From Adenophora triphylla var. japonica (Eukaryota > Streptophyta > Magnoliopsida > Asterales > Campanulaceae), in NCBI GenBank assembly GCA_022495995.1, contig JAFEMH010002562.1:267200-331199 (forward strand): DNA of 64,000 bases, given 5' to 3'. Position 1 is the stretch's first letter, and every line of letters starts with the position of its first letter. The translations under genes and the position numbers were made by a program. Below the pieces are notes generated by a model that saw only the letters and a list, made by a program, of their open reading frames with translations, searched no databases and had not been told where the DNA came from. Shown piece by piece: positions 56,100 through 64,000 of this stretch.

Positions 56100-57210
56100 G
56101 TAATCTGCACCCACATGTGACCTTTAACTCTATGTTCTCTTGGTTCAAGTGTTTGACTACAGTAACATTGGGAAGTTCGTTTCAACAGTTAGACTCAGTT
56201 GGCAGTTATGGATTGTTTCTGTTGTTATCGGTATAATCAGGTTAGTTCCGGTTTCTTATTGTTCTATCTAGATTCATTGCGAACATGAAAAATTATTTTA
56301 TTACTTCATACTTAAATCCAGCCTGTTTACTTCATCCCATGAGAGGGATAAAGTGAAGATTAAAATTTCATGAAATTGGAACTAACTTGCAGAGACTTTT
56401 TTGAGTGAAATATCGAATAAAAAGAGATGATTTGAATTGAATGAGTTCATTATCTTTTATCTTCAATATTAATAGACCTTAGGGTTGCTTGGTTACACAG
56501 GAGCATGACAACATGTTGAGTTTCACTATTGCAAGAGACCAGTAAATGTTTTTTCTTTTTTCTAATTTTTTCTTTATCTGAACTTTATAACAGTTGGCCA
56601 TTAGCCGTGGTTGGGAAATTGATACCCGTTCCAGAGAAGCCATATGGTCACTACCTTGCCTGCTGGAAATCGCGTCAAAGAAAATCATCCAAAGGTAAAA
56701 AGAGTGGAAAGTTTGTCTTGAAAAAAGTGGTAATTATTTACATCATTAAAACTATATTTTCTTCTCTGATTAGATAGTTAATAAAAAGATGGGATGAGAC
56801 ACCTCCGATGACCCAGAATTGCTCATTACGCCATCAATAAGTGATGCTGACATTGCTCAACCTTAGCTCGAGAACACCGGTTACTATGATGGAGAGGAAA
56901 AGTGCAAGAAACCACACACTATCAAGATTGTTAAACTGCAAGAAATATCACGTGTCAGATAATTAGTGTGTTTTTGTGTGTGTGTCAGCATGTTCTGACT
57001 ATACTTACAGTTCGGATGATGAACTTTCCGGTGAGACGACAAACAGCAGGAAGTATGCAGTAGTCGATTAAAGGGATAGAAGTGAAAGGGTAAACAATGG
57101 TGTTGATATAAGCCAATTTTTCTTGCATTTTCAGCATTCCAGCGTAGCCATACCAGAGAGGACAATGTCGACTGATAAAGATGTCGACTGAGCCAAGAGC
57201 CCATATCAGA
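56100..57210. other. Possible further gene fragments, not identified
   Basis: Two stretches look like exons: about 56136-56232 and about 56585-56694 (acceptor-like ATAACAG, donor-like AAAGGTAAAA). In one frame the second gives LAISRGWEIDTRSREAIW. I could not assign a family. The rest shows nothing definite. Confidence 0.35.
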
Positions 57211-57261
57211 ACTTAGCAAAGCCTATCTGATAAATTGATGGAGCTGAACCTTTAAATTCAG

Positions 57262-57405
57262 GTCTTTATGTAAACAAATTGTCAATTGCTATGATGAAAT
57301 CTTGGAAAAAACGACGAGAAATTCATTTTTGTAAAGAAGCTAAAGAGGTATGTGCGAAAATTATATATATATCATGTTATTGTTTTGAATAAGGATGATT
57401 ATTAT

Positions 57406-57459
<54 letters not shown>

Positions 57460-58160
57460 GAAGATTATTCGATAAGTTGCTAAATTTGTTTTTGACGATT
57501 TAATTTACAGTTTACGATGAATATTATGTTGAAGAGCCTGCTAAATATTGAGGCAGGAGAACCACTTGCTATTCAAATACTTGAAGACTTCATTGCCTTC
57601 ATGAAAGGATTAGCCTCTTTTCCTTTATATATTTCTGGCCTTCCATATGCCAAGGCTATCAAGGTACATTATATTATCCATTCGTCTCGAGAAAATAGTT
57701 TAATTTTTGTATTTGAATATGCGCGGGACAATATCAATTCAAAAATAAACATAAATACTATAGTTTTCTATATTTGAACATGCGCTGGACTAAATCAATT
57801 CAAATGGCAACATAAACATGACAGTTTTTATATTTGAATATGCGCGGGACTATATCGATTCAAAAATCAACATAAATATGACAGCTTTTTTGGGACGGAG
57901 ATTTAATCCTATTTTGAATTAGTTTCCTTTTTCTTTTTCAGGCAAAGTCTAGGTTGTTGGTAACTATAAAACATATTATAGAAGAAAGAAAAAAGAGTGG
58001 TGGAGTGGGACTTGCCAAAGCTGATTGCTTGGATGAAATTTTGCTAAAAGAAAACTTAAATATTGATGAGACAGTGAGTTTGATTATAGACCCTTTATTA
58101 GCAGGTTATGAAACAACTTCTGGTCTTTTGGGCCTTTTGATCTACTTGGCAAAGCCTATC
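57262..58160 (+). pseudogene. Captured cytochrome P450 fragment (CYP85-clan type)
   Basis: Three consecutive exons with good splice signals: 57262-57347 (ends GAG/GTATGTG), 57511-57663 (CAG/TTTACG to AAG/GTACAT) and 57942 to about 58135 (TTTCAG/GCAAAG). Joined they read in phase through MMKSWKKRREIHFCKEAKE, MNIMLKSLLNIEAGEP, FMKGLASFPLYISGLPYAKA and [12 protein letters not shown]. The last is the oxygen-activation motif of helix I, (A/G)Gx(E/D)T(T/S). The style is that of the CYP85 clan (brassinosteroid and terpenoid P450s such as CYP90); the exact family is uncertain. The N-terminal membrane anchor and the Cys heme-binding loop are absent. After the third exon the sequence switches to a copy of the intron before the first exon. 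A (TA)n run lies in the first intron (57409-57452). Confidence 0.8.
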
Positions 58161-58199
58161 TGATAAATTGATTAGAGCTGAACCTTTATATTCAGGTCT

Positions 58200-58932
58200 T
58201 TTGGGCATGCAGTAAATTCACTTCCATTCTCTACAATGCATCTTGAACCCTTACAGAATGTCTTCTGTAATAGACCCGTAAATCCATCCAATCTGAAAGT
58301 TTTTGACGGACATCCGTTAGATTCGTTAGATTTGTTAGCTTGCAAGAACAAAGTCTGAGATTTATATCATACTCCGTCCCAAAATAATTGTTTTTTTTTT
58401 AATTTATAAAAACAATCAGTAGTTTAACTCTTTATTCAAATGTTAGTGAGAACTATATTCATTAACTTGAATGATTTTTTTTTTCTTGAATGAAAATTTG
58501 AAAACTTTTCTCACAAACAGAAGATTTTTCTGGATGTGTTTTTCAAATAATTTTTGTAGGTTTTCATATTCTCTTGATATATATGTTCACCTTCAGGTTT
58601 TTATGTTGTTTAACACTCCCCTCACTTTTAAAAAAAAAGTAATTTAGTGAATTTTGATGTTTATCATGCTCTTTCTCCTTTAACATTTATTGGACTAATT
58701 GTAATGAACAAGTTGTTGCTGCAGTTGCTTATGCATGATGACCACCCTGGTCTAAGCCAAAACAATTAGGAAAAACATGGTATAAGCATCATTTGCATCC
58801 TAAACGACAACATGAATATGAAGTATACTATATCCATCCCATATATTCTGTAATTTCATTTAAATAAACCAAAACAATATGACCTAATGAAATTACAGAT
58901 TATAGCAATAATTAATAATAAACTTTAATATG
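58200..58932. other. 3' part of the Helitron-like segment, no gene
   Basis: AT-rich, with no coding motif. It ends at the terminal hairpin 58933-58951. Confidence 0.6.
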
Positions 58933-58974
58933 CCCGTCGAATTTCGACGGGTTACTCACTAGTAGATTTAATGA

Positions 58975-59590
58975 CAAAATACATTTACGTCTTCAACTGT
59001 ACACCAAATTTCACTTTGCACCCCTATACAAAATTTGTCTCACTTTGATATTCAATGTTAAAATTATTCCACTTTGCTCCTTGAATTCAAACGAACGTTA
59101 GAAATTTAACGAAATTAGTTATGTGCAGGTCACATGATGGATATTTTGATCATTCTCATTTTAACTTTTTAAGTTCCATTTAATTTATTTTTACCACTCT
59201 TTTGACGTATGTCAATTAGAAAAATACTTTATCTATTATTTTACTATTCCCTGTTTAATTTGCTCACTCTTCCATATGCAAGAAATTAATAATAATATTC
59301 TTTTTTACCTTATTAAATTTTTATTATTTTAAGAAGACATTATTCAATTTTCTAAGTGGAGTTTTTTTTAAATTATTTTCTTAGTGTAGTTAAAAAAATA
59401 TAAAAGATGTATTTATCCCGCATGTAATATGCACATGACCAATTTCATTAAATTTTCAACGTTCGTTAGAATCTAGGGGACAAAGTGAGGTAATTTTACC
59501 ATTGGGTATCATAGTGAGATGAATTTCGCGCAAGGGTGTAAAATGGGATTTGATGAATAGTTGAGGGGGTAAATGTATTTTGACCTTTAA
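58975..59590. mobile_element. Foldback MITE with ~160-bp inverted arms
   Basis: Arms 58975-59135 and 59430-59590 are inverted copies. For example CAAAATACATTTACG on the left matches the complement of GTAAATGTATTTTG near 59580, and CGAACGTTAGAA pairs with TTCAACGTTCG. The middle is AT-rich. The right arm also occurs in the second direct-repeat copy at 62756. No target duplication was fixed. Confidence 0.7.
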
Positions 59591-60300
59591 TGCTATAACA
59601 ATTAAAACATCCATAAATATTAATTATTTGAAGAATTTAATAGAAAACTACAAAACTTTCTATATTACTCTCATTCTTTTTCTTTTACTTCTACTTGCAT
59701 TATAAGTGATATTAGCAACCAAATATAAGTACAAATAACAATCTCTCTAAAATATATTGTAAAGGAAGAAACTTATGATTATTACACGTGGACAAGTTTT
59801 AAAAAAAACTTGAAATTTAGTATCACGTGGTGCCACATCAATATGTCTCTCTTGAACCTATTTAATACTATAACAATTAAAACATTCATGTTTAGTAGGA
59901 GGCTTTATTAGGAGACCGCAAAACTTTCTATATTTCTCTCATTCATTTTTTGTTCTACTTGTGTTAAATAAAAGCAGATTGAAGTAGTGGGATCAACGGT
60001 CAGTCAATGAAGTAATATCATGACTTTTTTTTTTTTCTAGCATGCCTTTATGTGATTGATCAGCCTTTTTCATTTTTAGAAAATATTTTAAAGTCTTATT
60101 AATGATGATATACCCTTAGAAAAGTTTTTCAAAACCCTTAATATTATGGCCAGGAGATGGTGATGGCCAAATGGTCTGGTCCGTATGAACCAACCCGCGG
60201 GGGAAATGGGTTGAAGCACATCAGCCAGAGTGATTAAACGAGCCTAAACTCGGCCCGACCCGTCCCATTTTGGACTGTCCAAGCCCGCTCGTTTGGCCCG
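59431..60300 (+). repeat. Direct repeat, copy 1 (with a Helitron-like 5' start at 59742)
   Basis: It matches 62756-63690 over its length with moderate divergence (ATGCACATGACCAATTTCAT at the start; AGAAAAGTTTTTCAAAACC near the end). At 59742 TCTCTCTAAAATATATTGTA follows an A, then the GTGGACAAG...AAACTTGAAAT segment shared with 37600. The copy ends with a GC-rich part (60190-60300) rich in GCCCG. Confidence 0.8.
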
Positions 60301-60603
60301 TGGATCCTCTCGATGTTGAGGAAGTATTGTCATGATCCTTCCCACATCTTGAGTTCTCCCCCCGATGATGTCCAAGCTGACATGTCTTATGTTGAGGAAC
60401 CCTTGAGAGTCCCAAAGTTCCAAGTTAAGGAGTTGAGGTCTAAGAGTATTCCTATAGTGAAGGTCCTTTGGAAGAACCACACCGTTGAGGAAGCGACGTG
60501 GGAGCTAGAGTCGGAGATGAGAGCGAAATACCCGTGGTTGTTTGAGAATCCAAGTAAGTTTTCTTTTAAAATTCGGGACGAATTTTCTTTAAGGGGGAGT
60601 GAG
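60301..60603 (+). pseudogene. C-terminal tail of a chromovirus (Ty3/gypsy) polyprotein
   Basis: The first in-frame residues MLRKYCHDPSHIL and VEEPLRVPKFQVKELRSKSI, then VLWKNHTVEEATWELESEM and KYPWLF, match the end of integrase with the chromodomain-like tail of plant chromoviruses (Tekay type). In such elements this part guides integration to heterochromatin. Everything upstream (gag to integrase core) is missing, and the break falls exactly where the direct repeat ends (60300). The tail continues to a stop near 60628, inside the LTR; a polypurine tract (AAGGGGGAGTGAG) lies at 60591-60603. Confidence 0.85.
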
Positions 60604-62753
60604 TGTAACGACCCTAACCCTAGGCACTAATTTTAAATATCATATTGCGTGCTTTTAATATTTTTGTTATTATTATGTGTCCATTTTTATATACTTGATT
60701 TATTATATTAGAATAAATGATAGGAAAATAAATTATTGTTCTAAAAGAAATATAAAGAAAAATAGAAATGTGATAAAGAGTATGAGGAGGTGAAATTGAG
60801 TAGATTAAATAATGGGAAATAAGGAAATTTTATTTAAATGGATTTGTTTGGTGAAAGCCTTGGTAGGGTGAAGGGGCCATAACCCTTCCCCTAATTTCCT
60901 CAACTTTGGCTCAATAGTCAAACTCCCACCTTACCTCCCCATACCCTCTCTTACTACTCCCACCCTCTTTCCCCCCCCTTCTTCATCATTTCTCTTACTT
61001 CTTCCTCTAGACAAGAACCTCCATGGAAGCCATGTGAAGCCTCCCATTTCAAGAGTTCTTACCAAGTTCATTCCTCAACCATTTCCAAATCCAAGTGTCC
61101 TTTTGTGAGTGGTTCATCTCAAGGAGTTGATCAAGCCTAGAAAAGCTTCATTTCATCTTGTATTGGCTCAAGTGAGTTGTTATGATTTCCCTTCTCTTAC
61201 TTGTTCATACTCTCCTTAATGTTCTCTTTGTTCTTATGATGTTGGGTTCATGCTTTGGGAATTTTATAGGAGTTGAATGAGTAGTAAATGGAATAGAATG
61301 AAGTTTGTGATCTTGGAAGATAACCTAGAGGATTGGAAATGGGTGAAGGTTATAATGATAAATAATCTAGAATCACTTATTTTGGGTTTATATGATTTTA
61401 TGATAATCCTTGTAGAATTAGAAATTACTTGGTGTTCATGAGTATAAGAAGTATGGTAAAGGAAAGTAAATTGGTAAGAGACTAAAAGGGGAAACCTGGG
61501 AATTTCTGGCTCAGACACTTGGGCGGTCGCCCAAGGGGGCATGAGCGGCCGCCCATGTGTCCAGAAACTAGAGTGCTTTAAAAACCCTCTTGGGCGGTCG
61601 CCCAAGAGGTATGGGCGGTCGCCCAAGACCCCAGGAAACTGAACTTTGAATCTGAACCAGAATTTGTGTAGCATCCTTGTTTGGTCCCTTATAGATTGTG
61701 ACTCCCACTTGGTAAATTGAACTTGGATCTTCATAGAGGCTTTGTAGTATTGTATAATGATCTTGTAGGATGGATTGATGATATTTCCTTGCCTTACATT
61801 GAGTTCATATACATTGTTTATATTATGCATAGTGTGTTGAATAAATGTTGCACTATGATATTGGTTGGACATGAGTATATTTTACCATGTTGATATATTG
61901 TTATCCCTTTTTGTGGATTCTATTCAAGTATCTATTATGTGCTTGATAATGTGTGAGTCAGCTGACATTTGGGGGTATAACATAATACGGTCAATTAGGA
62001 AAGTGTGACCTAATGTGATCGGATTATGTTATATCTGTGGCCGTCCCCTCCTGTGGCCACAGGATGGGGTATAGCATCTGTATTGAGCCAAAAGCCTTAC
62101 AGAGTTGCTCTTTGTCTTATTTGGTTCCACGAAAAACGGTCTTATAAGACGTGAGTATTGCTTAAGCAGCTCACTGTAAGATTGGAGTATTATTATACCC
62201 AATGTTGTACGACTACTGTTCAGACGGGAAAAGGTAAACCAAGGTAATGAAATGTGTTTATAGCTTTCCCAATGTGTTAATTGCGACTTGTTATGTGTTG
62301 CATTTATCTGGCATATTGCTGCATTCATAATAGCTTGCTGAGATTTATTCTCACCCCTCTCCCTTTAATGTTTTTAGATCCCGAGACAGGCGGACCAGGC
62401 CCGGTAAGGACGGAAAGGAGTTTGGCAGTGAGCTTTTGGGTATTGTCGGGGTACGTTAGGTTGGCGTAGAAAGTATATTTTGCTATAAGTCCTTTTGGGA
62501 GTTTGTAATTATTAAACTTAAACTTTCTACGTTGAAACCATAATCTTTTGTAACTAAACAGTTTAAGTATTTTCAAAGTTGGTCCACTCTTCCTCCGATG
62601 TGGAGAGTAGTGGAGTTGTTTTGAAATGGAAATGTTATTGATAAGTTGATGTTTGAAGTTTAATTCAAAGTTTTAAAAGTTTAGTATATTTGGGTTAGTT
62701 TGAGGACGCTCCAACTCGGGACACGTGTAGGTTAGGTCGGGCCTGTCCTCACA
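60604..62753 (+). repeat. 3' LTR of the chromovirus remnant
   Basis: It starts TGTAACGACCC right after the polypurine tract. It probably ends at CCTCACA (62753), where the second direct-repeat copy begins three bases later. About 2150 bp. It contains four GGGCGGTCGCCC-type palindromes at 61521-61624. The other LTR is not in the window. Confidence 0.8.
61521..61624. repeat. Four GGGCGGTCGCCC-type palindromes in the chromovirus LTR
   Basis: Located at 61521-61532, 61543-61554 (GAGCGGCCGCCC), 61592-61603 and 61613-61624. Three are extended by CTTGGGCG...CGCCCAAG or a near form, giving 16-18-bp near-palindromes. Confidence 0.9.
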
Positions 62754-62755
62754 CC

Positions 62756-63690
62756 ATGCACATGACCAATTTCATTGAATTTTCAACGTTTGTTAGAATC
62801 TAGGGGAAAAAGTGGGATAATTTTATCTCATTTGTAAGGTATCATAGTGAAGGATGAATTTTGGCGCGAAGGGTGTAAAATGGGATTTGATTTGAATAGT
62901 ACTTGAGGGGGTAAATGTATTTTAACCCCTATTTAATGCTATAAACAATTAAAATATACATAAATACTACTTATTTGAAGAATTTATTAGAAAAGCTACA
63001 AAACTTTTTATATTACTCTTATTCTCTCTTCTTTTACTTCTACTTGCATTATAAGTGGTATTAGTAATCAAATATAAGTACAAATAACAATCTCTCTAAA
63101 ATATATTATAAAGGAAGAAACTCATGATTATTACACCAGATTAGACGGCTTTGAAAAAAACTTGAAATTTAGTGTCACGTGGTGCCACATCAATATGTCT
63201 CTCTTGAATCTGTTTGATACTATGACGATTTAAAACATCCATATTTATTAAAGACTTTATTAGGAGACCACAAGACTTTCTATATTTATCTCATTCATTT
63301 TTTGTTCTACTTGTATTTCTGTGATGAAGCAGGGATGAAGTAAGGTGGGGTCAACCATCAATGAAGTGATGTCATAGACTTTTTTTTTTCTAGCATGCCT
63401 TGATGTGATTGATTAGCCTTTTTTTATTTTTAGAAAATTCTTAGAAGTCTGTGTTTGAATGATGATGTACCTTTAGAAAAGTTTTTCAAAACCATTAGAT
63501 GTATGGCCAGGAGATAGTGATGAGGGCGCGAAGTAGCCCGTCCAGGCCGGTTCGTATGGCAGACAATCCAGCGGGCGGGATGGGTTGAAGCCCGTCATCA
63601 GGTGTAAATGGAACGGGCCTGAACATCGCTCGTCCCGTTCCAGTTTGGGTGCCCAAGACATGCCCATTGGGGTGGGGGTCTGAAGTTTCA
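62756..63690 (+). repeat. Direct repeat, copy 2
   Basis: Second copy of 59431-60300, with substitutions and small insertions. It includes the foldback right arm and the Helitron-like start (TCTCTCTAAAATATATTATA at 63091). The GC-rich end at 63515-63690 is more divergent. Confidence 0.8.
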
Positions 63691-64000
63691 CGGGCCAAAC
63701 GGGTTTTCCTATTTTTTTTAATATGGAAAAATAAAAAGTAATTTAGTATTTAATAAGATATTTTTAAAATATAAAATCACTTAGATATAAGAAATTTAGT
63801 TCTTTTATATATAAAAAAAGATAGAAAAAAACTAAACAAATGAAAATGCTATATAAAAGAAAAGAGGGGACGGACTACCCTTTATTTTTATTTTATTTTT
63901 TTAAATTTTTATTGACTAGAAAATAATATTTTAGACTTTTTTATTACTAATATTTTTTACAAATATGTATATAAAAAAGATAAAAATAAAACTAAACAAA
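63691..64000. other. AT-rich, nothing recognised
   Basis: Low-complexity A/T runs up to the window edge. Confidence 0.6.

Larger units (their letters stand above)
49670..58962 (+). mobile_element. Putative Helitron(s) with captured gene fragments
   Basis: The 5' end TCTATATATAATATTAAAGC follows an A at 49669. A second 5' end of the same family (TCTATATATACTATTAAAGC) starts at 51213; both are followed by GCAGAAGAA and a CACGTGTCA/CTACGTGGCA segment. The only convincing 3' end is the hairpin CCCGTCGAA-T-TTCGACGGG (58933-58951) followed by TTACTCACTAG and T. Either the outer element spans 9.3 kb, or the element starts at 51213 and a truncated relative lies before it. No Rep/helicase is visible. 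Captured exons of at least two genes lie inside. Confidence 0.55.

Noticed and set aside
57262..58160. Functional P450 gene
   Set aside because: The N-terminal anchor, the heme-binding Cys loop and most exons are absent, and the third exon runs into a repeat.
60221..60480. Two minus-strand open frames over the repeat edge
   Set aside because: They lie opposite the chromovirus pol tail and cross the break at 60300; no domain is seen.

Overview
The window is nuclear DNA of a flowering plant, most probably a eudicot. Evidence: plant-specific retrotransposon lineages (a Tat-lineage Ty3 element with two RNase H domains, Ty1/copia elements primed by tRNA-Met), many Stowaway-type MITEs with CTCCCTCCGT ends, Helitron-like termini, a plant mobile domain gene, and an ankyrin-PGG gene of a family expanded in plants. 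I cannot name the species. Nearly all of the 64 kb is transposable-element DNA, much of it nested. I recognise one host gene that is still largely intact.

Layout. 1-590: possible remnant of a Ty3-type LTR. 1177-4399: 5'-truncated LINE on the minus strand with a near-perfect target duplication. 5410-5665: Stowaway MITE. 5911-19100: complete Tat-lineage Ty3/gypsy element on the minus strand. It has two 721-bp LTRs that differ at one position I could find, a primer site matching tRNA-Glu, broken gag and pol, a decayed spliced gene on the opposite strand, and a 24-bp tandem repeat. 19878-27515: minus-strand Ty1/copia element (target duplication CCTTC), itself interrupted at 22168-24713 by a plus-strand copia-type element that carries gag and protease only (target duplication TATCA). 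27504-29675: ankyrin repeat/PGG membrane-protein gene. The copia element landed in its last codons, so the LTR now supplies the stop, and the original tail lies 7.6 kb away beyond the copia. Its intron holds a MITE nested in a MITE. 30941-36130: older, frameshifted copia element (target duplication AAATA).

From 36 kb on the DNA is very AT-rich and built of DNA transposons. 36788-37471: long inverted-repeat MITE. 37861-41640: Mutator-like element with a 9-bp target duplication (TATTTATGT), no visible transposase, a decayed plant mobile domain gene, and termini packed with GCGATCGC and TCCGGA palindromes. 42846-43717: GATATC-rich array and a first-exon copy of a chloroplast phosphoglycolate phosphatase-like gene, bracketed by two copies of a hairpin. 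45221-49000 and 49670-58962: Helitron-like segments; the second carries captured exons of an RRM RNA-binding protein and a cytochrome P450. 58975-59590: foldback MITE. 60301-62753: chromovirus pol tail plus 2.15-kb LTR, lying between two direct copies of a ~0.9-kb repeat (59431-60300 and 62756-63690).

There is no operon or pathway here. The elements interact only by nesting and gene capture. Most coding regions are broken, so nearly all are entered as pseudogenes. The observations I rate highest are the tRNA-Glu-complementary U5 of the Tat element, the palindrome-packed Mutator termini (with a related palindrome in the unrelated chromovirus LTR), and the LTR-supplied stop codon of the ankyrin gene.
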